NCBI GenBank assembly: GCA_031363055.1
Contig: JANLTP010000141.1
Span: forward strand, 1 to 32,470
Length of the DNA: 32,470 nt
From: JANLTP01 sp031363055
GTDB taxonomy: Bacteria; Pseudomonadota; Gammaproteobacteria; Burkholderiales; Burkholderiaceae_E
Direction of reading: 5' to 3'
Shown here: piece by piece, positions 16,538 through 24,682 of the stretch
Position numbering within the stretch: position 1 is the stretch's first letter
How the letters are laid out: every line of letters begins with the position of its first letter
Made by a program: the position numbers and the translations under genes
Notes under the pieces: generated by a model
Told to the model about the DNA's origin: nothing
What the model saw: the letters and a program-made list of their open reading frames with translations, nothing else
Database searches by the model: none

Positions 16538-16558
16538 GTGCGGTGTCTCGCACCGCAC
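16538..16558. terminator. hairpin between convergent genes, possible terminator
   Basis: GTGCGGTG (16538-16545) pairs perfectly with CACCGCAC (16551-16558) around TCTCG. It sits 6 bases after the ABC gene stop and 25 bases from the end of the opposing gene. No T-run follows on either strand, so if it terminates transcription it is not a classical intrinsic terminator. Confidence 0.4.
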
Positions 16559-16583
16559 CCCACAAGATTCAGCGAATCGTGAT

Positions 16584-17510
16584 CTATTTCGGGTTTATTT
16601 CCATCGGCTTTGTGTGCGCGTAAACGTTCTTGCTTACGGCATATGCACTCTTCTCAAGCTCTAATGCTTTTTCGCGAACTTTTGCCATTTCCTCGGGGCT
16701 TAGTTGTTCGACTTTTACCAATTCCAAGGTTTCTTTGGTCTTTTCCTTCAAGCCGCCCCAACCCACCCGAACATTACCAACACCAGCGGCGTAGTACTTA
16801 AGCTGAAACGCCTTGGTAGTCTCCTCAATTGAGGTCTCCCGGATCAACAAGACATCCTCATACTTACCCGCTCGGACCGATGTCTTTTGGCCCATCCTGT
16901 AGGTCTGCCCACGGTCCGTCCATCCGACCTCCGGTCCCCAGCCTTGCGAATAACTCGGAGTTCCGAGCGCGGGTTTTGCCTTCATCGCAATGCCCGCGCG
17001 GGCACCCTCGAAGCCATGAATCCAGGTGGGAGCCTTGACTCTTCGACCGCCTACGTATTCTTCCGGATATTGACCAAAGTGCCAGACGGTTCCATCGTTG
17101 GCCTGCGCAAAAAAAGCAAGCTCGGCCTCTTTAAGCTCGTTGCCTGAGAAATCCAGATCATAGGAAACAATATTGCGTACGCCGTCAATGACCTTGGTTA
17201 AATCGGTGATGTTGATTTCAACCCGATGCGGTAATACCTTACCGTCGTCCTCGACCGTGGTGCCTTCGTAAATCCAGCGTGTTCCTGGTTTCATTGGCAT
17301 CCACTTATTATCGATAATGGTCGATCGATCGAACGTCTTTGGATCCATCGTTTCCAATTTCGGTGCAGTCGCTTTTTTGGCCGCCGCTCCGCTCTGCGCT
17401 GCAACGTTGTCGCCGAATAGCAGCAGGCAGGAGAGCGTCGCGGAAACCCCAAGAACAGCCAATGGCAATGGCGACCAATTTTTACGGCGATCAGATAAGG
17501 CTGAATACAT
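16584..17510 (-). CDS. secreted protein of unknown function
   Basis: A 308-residue exported protein: basic n-region, hydrophobic core (about 16-33), cleavage near NVAA (about 38). The mature protein begins with a Lys/Ala/Pro segment, then IDNKWMPMKPGTRWIYEGTT (about 66-85), HRVEINITDLTKVIDGVRN, and later QLKYYAAGVGNVRVGWGG, and ends with a Lys/Glu-rich helix. I recall this pattern in uncharacterised exported proteins or lipoproteins of several phyla, but no function. AAGGA lies at good distance before the ATG. It starts 46 bases after the porin gene on the same strand, so they are probably co-transcribed, and it converges on the efflux operon. Confidence 0.6.
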   Translation of the reverse strand: MYSALSDRRKNWSPLPLAVLGVSATLSCLLLFGDNVAAQSGAAAKKATAPKLETMDPKTFDRSTIIDNKWMPMKPGTRWIYEGTTVEDDGKVLPHRVEINITDLTKVIDGVRNIVSYDLDFSGNELKEAELAFFAQANDGTVWHFGQYPEEYVGGRRVKAPTWIHGFEGARAGIAMKAKPALGTPSYSQGWGPEVGWTDRGQTYRMGQKTSVRAGKYEDVLLIRETSIEETTKAFQLKYYAAGVGNVRVGWGGLKEKTKETLELVKVEQLSPEEMAKVREKALELEKSAYAVSKNVYAHTKPMEINPK

Positions 17511-17556
17511 TGCGTTTTTCCTTTTTAGTTAGACTGACATGACCCACGAACTCTCT

Positions 17557-19206
17557 CTACCAAGTGTACGTAAGGGTTGTGAAAAATCCACGACCGACTG
17601 CTCCGGTCCCGCCCTCGGCAACCGAATAATCACGAAAGTGCGAATACTCAAACACCAGTTTGACTCCGTCCAAGACCCACTCGCCAACCGTCGCGGACAT
17701 GCGCCGCTTCGGCAAGAAGCCCACACGGCTGGCCGCAGTCCCGACAACCTGTCGTGCGCCAGTCAAATCTTTACTCTCTGAGAAGCCGAGCGCGAGAAAT
17801 GTTCCCTGAGTGCCAATCGATTCAACCCAAGGATTCCAATTTAATTGATAGCCCAGCGCCAGTTGAAAAGCGGAAGGTCTGATCGAAATGGTTCTGGAAC
17901 GATCGTCTACAAAAGTGACTCGGCGCGATGCCCAATTCCATTCACCCACCAGTGAAAGCGCACCAAGCGTCAACTTTGTATTTGTGGCCATGCCACGCAC
18001 GGGAGCAAACCGGCTAACGAACGGACGAAACTCGACTTCGAGGAATTTGCTGTCAAAGATCGAACTGTTGTAGTCGAAGTTGAAATCCAGAGACCAAGGG
18101 CACACGCCGGTTTTGCTTAACTGCTCATAGGGCACACCACAATGTCCGTTGGCGCGGTAGCCCAGCCGACCAACAAAATTATTGGTAAAGCTGCGCGGGC
18201 GAGCGCCGGTGTCAGAGCTGTCATATAGATAAAAGTTGCCGTAAAACGGCGGTATGTCAGGCGTCAATGCAGTGGGAAGTTGCCGCTTGGGTTTGGTCGG
18301 TATCGGGGAGTAGCCAACTTCGCTGGCGAATGTGCTTACCCAAGGATTGACCAACAAGGGTTTGACGACCGGCACCACTACTAGCCGAGGAGCCTGGGTC
18401 AGTTTAGGCGTTGGATAGCCGAATCCGACACCGACACCGGTCTTTTTAATCTCGAACGCTTCGATGGTCAGTGGTGTGTCAATCGACAAATGGTCGACAC
18501 GACTCACGCCGGTCGAAGTGCCAAAAGGCAAGCTCACCCGACCCACCCTAAAAAATAGCGGGAATCTTTGTGTGTCGCCGATCGTGACGAACGCTCTGTC
18601 GACATTAATTCGATCAACCCCGGATTGAAAACCGGTGGTGGTCGAGAACAGTGGGGAAGTACCATTGTCATAGTTGATGACAAACGTGCCCAAGGTCCAC
18701 GGATTCATCTGGATTTCGAAATCCAATTCGGCAGTATTAAATTTCAGGACTTTCGCGGCTGGCGCAGCGTAATCGCTGCCTCTGCCGGCAGACACCTCGA
18801 GCGCACCACCCAAGGTAACGGTCTCATTGATCTTTGACCCGAGTTTCGAGAGAGAATCCTGAATGATCGCTCGCGTTGCCTGTTCTTGCGCAGCCTTGGT
18901 AATCTCCAATTCCTTTACGCGCTGCGACAGGCCCTCCTTGCTTTCCGCAGGCTCAACAGACTGCTCGATCTTCTCACTGCCGGGCACCGGCTTCGGTTGT
19001 GCCGCCGGACCCGGGGGTGACTTCCCGGATTCAAGCGAATTCAGTCGCTCGGAAAGTTTTCGATTCTCATTTTGAAGCGCTTGAATTGCGCGCTTTAATT
19101 CGGCAAACTCACTGTCGTCGGCACCTAATGCCGGACCGGGAACGGATAACGTCGCGAAAAGAAGAAATGCTGCTGGCGCAGACTTGAACCGAAAGCAACT
19201 GTTCAT
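17557..19206 (-). CDS. coiled-coil outer-membrane porin, LbtU-like
   Basis: A 549-residue outer-membrane protein. The signal peptide ends at ALG (28). A short coiled coil follows (about 33-60, ELKRAIQALQNENRKLSERL), then a Pro-rich linker (62-80), a second helical stretch (about 90-120), and a beta-barrel to the C-terminus, which ends in aromatic Trp (TLTYTW) as barrels do. The segment FVTIGDTQRFPLFFRVGRVSLPFGT (206-230) resembles LbtU-type siderophore porins, whose N-terminal coiled coil is also followed by a barrel. A loop at about 353-367 holds two cysteines. The coiled-coil start may trimerise or contact the periplasmic part of an efflux machine. No clear Shine-Dalgarno. Confidence 0.7.
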   Translation of the reverse strand: MNSCFRFKSAPAAFLLFATLSVPGPALGADDSEFAELKRAIQALQNENRKLSERLNSLESGKSPPGPAAQPKPVPGSEKIEQSVEPAESKEGLSQRVKELEITKAAQEQATRAIIQDSLSKLGSKINETVTLGGALEVSAGRGSDYAAPAAKVLKFNTAELDFEIQMNPWTLGTFVINYDNGTSPLFSTTTGFQSGVDRINVDRAFVTIGDTQRFPLFFRVGRVSLPFGTSTGVSRVDHLSIDTPLTIEAFEIKKTGVGVGFGYPTPKLTQAPRLVVVPVVKPLLVNPWVSTFASEVGYSPIPTKPKRQLPTALTPDIPPFYGNFYLYDSSDTGARPRSFTNNFVGRLGYRANGHCGVPYEQLSKTGVCPWSLDFNFDYNSSIFDSKFLEVEFRPFVSRFAPVRGMATNTKLTLGALSLVGEWNWASRRVTFVDDRSRTISIRPSAFQLALGYQLNWNPWVESIGTQGTFLALGFSESKDLTGARQVVGTAASRVGFLPKRRMSATVGEWVLDGVKLVFEYSHFRDYSVAEGGTGAVGRGFFTTLTYTW

Positions 19207-19385
19207 GGATTAATCATTTGCAAATCAGAGAATGCAATTGAGGATCAACGCAGAGCTTGAATCGTCCTTTGGCGTGTGCATCAGTACCGATGCAAATGAG
19301 TATCGCCGCGACGATTCGGGTTGTCAACAAACCAGAGTTCACAAACTGCGCGTCGGTAAATCTTACTTGGAGTCGATCGCAGATT

Positions 19386-21140
19386 TTAGAAACTACTCTT
19401 GGTCTCGACCACCAGTTGCACCCGTTTGATATCGCCGCGCGCGTCCAAGGGAAACGCCAAGTTGACATGAGTCACGTTACCCAGGCCCGAACGGCTATGG
19501 CCGATGCGCAGACCCACGCCGACATCGCGCAGGGTACCGATTGAGCGCGAGCCTAGCGGGTTTTCGCCCCAGGTGCGACCGGCATCGAAGAACACGGCAC
19601 CGCCGACGCGGACCAGTCGAAACGGATACCAGTCGGAGAAGAAGCGCTGTTCAGCGGTGAAGAGTAATCGTCCTGAACCGGCTTGATAGCGCAGAGGGTA
19701 GCCGCGCAGCCCATTGTCGCCGCCCAGACTGAGTCGCATATCGGCGTCCAGACGCTGGCCAGCATCGGCTTGAAGGCTCAGGTAGGTCAAGCGGTTCGGT
19801 GAGTCCCGCAAGAAATATCGGGCCGAAAGGCTCAACAGCGCATTTTCAATCCGCGAAGCGTCGAGCCGTCCGGATACACTCGACTTCAATTCGGTAATTT
19901 GGTGTTCGCCGAGTTCAAGATTGCGCGCTATGGTGCCGCTCCAGATTAACGCATTGCGATCGGATCCGATTGCCCTGGCTGCGATGCCAAACTGTGCCTC
20001 GGCAGACCAACCAAGGCTCAGGTCCTCGGTGCGGCCAATTTGATTGAAGTTCTGCAGCTTGCGGTAGCGGTTCTCAGTCAGCGAGTAACTGACCCAGGGG
20101 TAAACCAGTTTTCGGGACGCCGGAATATTTCCAGGTCCGGCTTGATTCGGGATTCGTTCGAATTGACTGTCGTCAACCGTCATGCCACCCGTCCAGCGCG
20201 CAGCCCATTGGTCTTGCAGTCCGCCAGAAAAGCCGTAGTAGAGCGTCGCCCCCCGCTGATTCAAGCGATAGCGATCGATGACGTTACCAAGGTCGTAAAC
20301 CGCATCGATGCGCCGTTCATCCAACACCTTGATGCCGGCACTCCAGCGTGTGTCCAGCGAGTAGAACGGGTGCTCCAATGCCAGCGCATTTTTTCGTCCA
20401 TCGCTGTTATTGCCCAGTTGCGCCGCCAACGTCCACCGCGAACCGAAAACCTGCGGGTCGCGATAGTCAAGTACAGTGGTAGTGCGATCAACATTCGAGG
20501 CGTAATCCAGCGATAACTGTTTGCCTAATCCAAACAAGTTCGATTCCTCGATCTTCACGCCGGTCGAATTCGTGCCGCCACTGCGACCGAAAGACACACC
20601 CGGTTTGAGCGTCCAGACATCGCGGGTAAACACTTTGATATCGACCGTGCCGTCTCGGTAGGCAACTGGGGTAATGCGCGCTTCAACGATGTAGCGCTGT
20701 GTCCGCAGCAGTCGTTCCGACTCTTCGAGCTTTTGCCGCGAAAACCGATCGCCGGTTTGGAACAGCAAGCGTTGGGCGATCGTCGATTGCTTGGTCCTGA
20801 CATGCAGGAAATTGGCCAGTCGAAACAGCGATACGTCCTCCTCGGAATTCTCGGTCGCAAAGATGTCGTTTATTTCGAGTTCGATCTGACCAATGACCGC
20901 GCCAGCCGCCTCGAGCGCTTCGTCCGACGGCAGATCCGCTGGACGCTGGGTCAGCTCCGGGTCGCTTCGCGATCGAATGCTGGGTAGTAAATCGCGCGAA
21001 TACGCGTTGGCGGCCACGAGCGACCCGATCACTAACAGCGCTGCGACAAATCGCCGCGCGAGGCCAGGCAGCGCACAACACCTGTGCTTGAAGACGCCGG
21101 GAATCAGTTTGGAGATAGTGAGCAGCAAATGACTAACCAT
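19386..21140 (-). CDS. Omp85-family outer-membrane protein (BamA/TamA-like)
   Basis: About 584 residues from the chosen ATG at 21140, which has GAGG seven bases upstream; the frame is open 28 codons further but those residues do not look like a signal peptide. A hydrophobic signal segment (RFVAALLVIGSLVAANA) is followed by one or two POTRA-like units ending RTQRYIVEARITPVAYRDGTVDIKVFTRD, then a 16-strand-type barrel. The conserved loop-6 motif appears as LGGDNGLRGYP, followed by LLFTAEQRF, and the chain ends VQLVVETKSSF with a terminal Phe. These are the marks of the bacterial surface antigen (Omp85) family, which inserts or secretes proteins at the outer membrane. With few POTRAs it is not the essential BamA. 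Its client is unknown. Confidence 0.82.
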   Translation of the reverse strand: MVSHLLLTISKLIPGVFKHRCCALPGLARRFVAALLVIGSLVAANAYSRDLLPSIRSRSDPELTQRPADLPSDEALEAAGAVIGQIELEINDIFATENSEEDVSLFRLANFLHVRTKQSTIAQRLLFQTGDRFSRQKLEESERLLRTQRYIVEARITPVAYRDGTVDIKVFTRDVWTLKPGVSFGRSGGTNSTGVKIEESNLFGLGKQLSLDYASNVDRTTTVLDYRDPQVFGSRWTLAAQLGNNSDGRKNALALEHPFYSLDTRWSAGIKVLDERRIDAVYDLGNVIDRYRLNQRGATLYYGFSGGLQDQWAARWTGGMTVDDSQFERIPNQAGPGNIPASRKLVYPWVSYSLTENRYRKLQNFNQIGRTEDLSLGWSAEAQFGIAARAIGSDRNALIWSGTIARNLELGEHQITELKSSVSGRLDASRIENALLSLSARYFLRDSPNRLTYLSLQADAGQRLDADMRLSLGGDNGLRGYPLRYQAGSGRLLFTAEQRFFSDWYPFRLVRVGGAVFFDAGRTWGENPLGSRSIGTLRDVGVGLRIGHSRSGLGNVTHVNLAFPLDARGDIKRVQLVVETKSSF

Positions 21141-21242
21141 GATTGCCCTCGGTTCCCGGCATTGTCGCACTGAACTCGTTACGCTCGACGCGATGCGATC
21201 ACGATGACGAACCCAACCGGCCATCAGCGCATTCGTCAGGAT

Positions 21243-21959
21243 TCAAGCGAGCGGATTGGCAGCCTTCTCCGCCACCACGGTAACAATCATCGGGAAGTCC
21301 GGATCGTTATGTTCAAGCAGCGTGGCATCTGGTAAATCCTCGACACACAATCCTTGCAGAAAAGCGCACGCGGCGAGTACGTTTCCGTGTCCGTTCACTT
21401 CGACCTCGCCTTTGAATACCTCTTCAAAGGTCAATTTTGCCGAGAGTGGCGTGAACCTCCAGAAATCGCCCCACCGGTCCATATCGTAACGGCTAATCTG
21501 ACTGATTCCGGCCAGGGTAACCAAAGCCTTGCCCCCGGGCTTCAGCAAACGATGAATTCCACGGACGGCTGCCTTGAAATCGTAGATAAAGTTCAAGGTC
21601 TGAGTGCAAACGAAACAATCCAACCAGTTTTCAGGCAGTCCCTCCGGTCGACTCAAGTCGCCTATCAGAGTTGCCTTCGAGTTTTCTTTGGAAACATGCA
21701 GGACTTCGGTGTTCGTTACGCGATCGCCGCCGAACATTCTTACGTATTTTGGGTCGCCAATTTCCATCGTTCGACCTCTTATACTCATGCAGTTGTGTTG
21801 CAGGAAACTTTCGATATATTTCCGATCCACAGGAGTGCCACGCTCCAAGCCCATCTTGCTGCCTACGGGTTCCACGCGCAGGAGATCAAACGAGGTGACC
21901 GGCTTCGAAAATCGTCGTAATGCTCTGCTGATTCTCTTGATATTCTCCCTCATCGCCAA
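21243..21959 (-). CDS. SAM-dependent methyltransferase (class I)
   Basis: A 238-residue protein with a Methyltransf_11-like core. Motif I is degenerate (RTMEIGDPKYVRMFGG), followed by VLHVSKENSKATLIGDLSRP, the acidic loop LPENWLDCFVCTQTLNFIYD, and the LLKPGGKALVT strand. The DRWGDFWRFTP segment is typical of methyltransferases found with glycosyltransferases in polysaccharide clusters. TTG at 21959 has GGAG five bases upstream; an ATG two codons later (21953) is the alternative. It probably methylates a sugar or glycan intermediate in the cytoplasm. It precedes the Omp85 gene by about 100 bases on the same strand. Confidence 0.75.
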   Translation of the reverse strand: MAMRENIKRISRALRRFSKPVTSFDLLRVEPVGSKMGLERGTPVDRKYIESFLQHNCMSIRGRTMEIGDPKYVRMFGGDRVTNTEVLHVSKENSKATLIGDLSRPEGLPENWLDCFVCTQTLNFIYDFKAAVRGIHRLLKPGGKALVTLAGISQISRYDMDRWGDFWRFTPLSAKLTFEEVFKGEVEVNGHGNVLAACAFLQGLCVEDLPDATLLEHNDPDFPMIVTVVAEKAANPLA

Positions 21960-22318
21960 AGCGTCTCCAATTCCTACCCCGCACAGAAAGGTACGAATGG
22001 TTTGAGCATTCGATGTGCGCTGCCCAATCGTACTTGCCTCGCAGCATAATTCATTTCAACGATGATCGATAAGTAAAGAATCAGGCGTCCCCGCTTACGC
22101 GAACATCAGAGCTTTGGCTACCCGGAAAAGAACTGACGCGAGTAGCGATGCTCGCAATCAGGCGACTCTCATTCTGCTGTGCATTCATCGCGCGCTCTAA
22201 TTCAGCAATCCCCGAGTGTGTCGAAATGCTTTCCATTGGCGCGCAACAAGGTAGCGGCAATGATCGTTGGTAATCTCGTGGCGAGTTATTGCCCGGACAT
22301 GTTTATTGGAGTCGACCG
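21960..22318. other. 359-bp intergenic stretch, divergent genes
   Basis: Lies between the starts of the methyltransferase (minus) and the small lipoprotein (plus), so it should contain both promoters. No strong promoter, operator or hairpin stood out by eye, and open frames here have no recognisable content. Confidence 0.4.
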
Positions 22319-22603
22319 ATGAAATCTTTGGTGAGTAGTCAACTTGGAGCTGCGGTCGCCAGGCTGATAGCTGCGGCTTTCGTGACCGGCTGTGGTGGCG
22401 GCGGCGGTGGATCAGCTCCGACAGCCGCTTCTGCGCCAGTAGCGTTCACCGCAGACGATCCAATCGGCGGTTATACGGCCTATCAGCGCAATGCTCAAGG
22501 CGTCATTACGCAGGAGATCAGTTACAACGGTGCTGGCGCCGACGGACTTTGGTTTACCGCGGATGATGCGCAGGGTACGGTGCTGACGATCCTGACTCCG
22601 TGA
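22319..22603 (+). CDS. short lipoprotein, probably truncated
   Basis: A 94-residue lipoprotein. The ATG has GGAG seven bases upstream. The signal peptide ends with lipobox FVTGC (Cys25), followed by GGGGGS. The mature part holds one unit of a repeat-type sequence, GGYTAYQRNAQGVITQEISYNGAGADGLWFTADD, that I recall occurring many times in larger secreted proteins; here it stops after one unit with an unrelated tail (AQGTVLTILTP). The last 50 bases overlap the end of the convergent fcl gene. Both observations suggest the gene lost its 3' part when the fcl side was joined to it. Confidence 0.6.
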   Translation: MKSLVSSQLGAAVARLIAAAFVTGCGGGGGGSAPTAASAPVAFTADDPIGGYTAYQRNAQGVITQEISYNGAGADGLWFTADDAQGTVLTILTP

Positions 22604-23576
22604 CATTCGCGCAGTAGTCTTTATAGGTCGTCGCAAGTCCTTGCTTGAGTTCTGTGGTCGCCCGCCAACCCATCGAGTTGATCCGCGTGACATCCAGCAG
22701 CTTGCGCATGGTGCCGTCGGGTCGAGTCGGGTCGAATTTCAAGTTGCCCGAGTAGCCCGTAATTTCGGCGATCAGTTCAGCCAGGGCGCGTATCGTCAGG
22801 TCTTTCCCGGCGCCAATATTGATCAGCGGTGGTTCAAACTCGTCACCTGCAACGCTGTTGTTACCGAGTAATTGATCGAACCGAGAATCGTCGAGATTCA
22901 TCAGGTGAATGCAGGCGTGGGCCATATCGTCGACGTACAGGAATTCGCGGCGCGGTGTACCTGAACCCCAGACGGTTACCGTAGGAGCTCGGTTGACTTT
23001 GGCTTCGTGAAACTTGCGCAGCAGGCCGGGTATCACATGCGAATTCTCCGGATGATAGCTATCGCCAGGGCCATAAAGGTTCGTGGGCATGGCAGCTAGA
23101 AACTTGCAGCCGTATTGCCGGTTATAGCTCCAGCAAAGTTCAATGCCGGCTATCTTTGCCAAGGCATAAGGCCGGTTGCTCGCTTCGAGCGGCCCGGTTA
23201 GCAGATAGGACTCCTTTAAAGGTTGCGGCGCGCGTTTCGGGTATATGCAAGAAGAGCCGAGAAACAGCATACGCCGCACGCCGTGGCGATGCGACGCCGC
23301 AATCACCGACTCTTGAATCGAAAGATTGGAGTGCAAGAAGTCAACCGGATAATTTGAGTTGGCGAAAATTCCGCCCACTTTGGCGGCGGCCAAAAAAACA
23401 TACTCCGGTTTGGTTTCTGCGAAGAAGCGATCTGTGGCGTGGCGATCGCGCAAATCAAGCTCGTGCGATGCGCAAAATAGCAAGTTGGAATAGCCCAGTG
23501 CTGCAAGGCCACGTGCTATTGACGATCCTACCAGCCCGCGATGGCCAGCCACGAAGATGCGTGCTTCCGGATTCAT
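22554..23576 (-). CDS. fcl: GDP-L-fucose synthase
   Basis: A 340-residue NADPH-dependent short-chain enzyme. Nucleotide motif GHRGLVG (11-17), catalytic Ser109 with adjacent Cys110 in SSCIYP, and Tyr137/Lys141 in YALAK; offsets match the E. coli enzyme by one residue. It epimerises and reduces GDP-4-keto-6-deoxymannose to GDP-L-fucose, the second step after Gmd, in the cytoplasm. Start ATG overlaps the gmd stop by four bases. The last residues (SGSSAPYPAHHPR) are unlike the family and probably come from the sequence joined downstream. The symbols wcaG and fcl are both used for this enzyme. Confidence 0.95.
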   Translation of the reverse strand: MNPEARIFVAGHRGLVGSSIARGLAALGYSNLLFCASHELDLRDRHATDRFFAETKPEYVFLAAAKVGGIFANSNYPVDFLHSNLSIQESVIAASHRHGVRRMLFLGSSCIYPKRAPQPLKESYLLTGPLEASNRPYALAKIAGIELCWSYNRQYGCKFLAAMPTNLYGPGDSYHPENSHVIPGLLRKFHEAKVNRAPTVTVWGSGTPRREFLYVDDMAHACIHLMNLDDSRFDQLLGNNSVAGDEFEPPLINIGAGKDLTIRALAELIAEITGYSGNLKFDPTRPDGTMRKLLDVTRINSMGWRATTELKQGLATTYKDYCANVTESGSSAPYPAHHPR

Positions 23577-24658
23577 TCGTATTGGTTCCGGGTCGCGTAA
23601 CCATGTCGGGAAATCAGAGCTTCGCGTTGTGCCAAATTGAAGTCTTCCCTGACCATTTCTGCAACTAACTCCTTGAACGGGATCCTTGGTTTCCAGCCCA
23701 ATTTCTTTTGCGCCTTGGCGGCATTTCCTAGCAGCGTATCGACCTCGGTCGGGCGAAAGTATCGCGAATCAACCTGGACCATACAACGACCGTGTTGATC
23801 GCATCCCTGCTCGTCACAACCTGAGCCGGACCAGACCAGGTCAATGCCAAGTTCTGCGGCCGCGACCATCACAAAATCGCGAACCGAATACTGTACGCCG
23901 GTTGCAATCACAAAGTCCTCAGCGGTCTGCTGTTGCAGCATTAACCATTGTGCCTCGACGTAGTCCTTTGCGTGCCCCCAGTCGCGCCGTGCGTCGAGAT
24001 TGCCCAGGTACAATTTTTTCTCGAGCCCTAATTTGATTCGTGCCAGGGCTCTGGTGATCTTGCGGGTGACGAAGGTCTCACCGCGCAGTGGGCTTTCGTG
24101 GTTAAACAGCAATCCGTTGCAGGCGTACATGCCATACGCTTCACGATAGTTCACCGTGATCCAGTATGCAAATAATTTGGCCACTGCATAAGGACTTCGT
24201 GGGTAGAACGGTGTCGTCTCGGTCTGTGGGAACTCTTGCACTTTGCCAAACAATTCCGAACTGGAGGCTTGGTAGAAGCGAGTTTTGTTGGTCAAGCCCA
24301 GCAGCTTGATCGCTTCGAGAATTCGCAGGGTTCCGAGGCCATTGGCATTGGCCGTGTATTCCGGAGTCTCGAACGAAACGGCCACATGACTTTGGGCCGC
24401 CAGGTTATAAATTTCATCGGGTTGTATCAGTTGGATGAGCCTGATCAAGTTGGACGCGTCGGTCAGATCACCATAGTGCAAATGAAGACGTCGATCGGCG
24501 CTGTGCGGGTCTTTGTAGAGATGATCAATCCGATCGGTGTTGAACAATGACGATCTACGCTTGACACCGTGAACGTCGTAGCCTTTGCCCAAGAGAAACT
24601 CGGCTAGATAGGCGCCATCCTGGCCGGTAATTCCTGTGACGAGTGCAACTTTGTTCAA
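23573..24658 (-). CDS. gmd: GDP-mannose 4,6-dehydratase
   Basis: A 361-residue enzyme with TGITGQDG (8-15), SSSELFG with Ser133/Glu135, and Tyr157/Lys161 in YAVAK, plus the GVKRRSSLFNTDRI segment that binds NADP and the neighbouring subunit. It removes water from GDP-mannose to give GDP-4-keto-6-deoxymannose, precursor of GDP-L-fucose and GDP-rhamnose. The start is TTG at 24658, supported by GGAG eight bases upstream and by the family's usual N-terminus. It lies 24 bases after the phosphoethanolamine transferase gene and overlaps fcl, so the last two are coupled. Confidence 0.95.
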   Translation of the reverse strand: MNKVALVTGITGQDGAYLAEFLLGKGYDVHGVKRRSSLFNTDRIDHLYKDPHSADRRLHLHYGDLTDASNLIRLIQLIQPDEIYNLAAQSHVAVSFETPEYTANANGLGTLRILEAIKLLGLTNKTRFYQASSSELFGKVQEFPQTETTPFYPRSPYAVAKLFAYWITVNYREAYGMYACNGLLFNHESPLRGETFVTRKITRALARIKLGLEKKLYLGNLDARRDWGHAKDYVEAQWLMLQQQTAEDFVIATGVQYSVRDFVMVAAAELGIDLVWSGSGCDEQGCDQHGRCMVQVDSRYFRPTEVDTLLGNAAKAQKKLGWKPRIPFKELVAEMVREDFNLAQREALISRHGYATRNQYE

Positions 24659-24682
24659 ACTGAAGACTCCGGTTGGACTGCT

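Noticed and set aside
21141..21224. Upstream start for the Omp85 protein (extra 28 residues)
   Set aside because: The extension is Arg/Ser-rich with no signal features, while the ATG at 21140 has a good ribosome-binding site and leads into a signal peptide.
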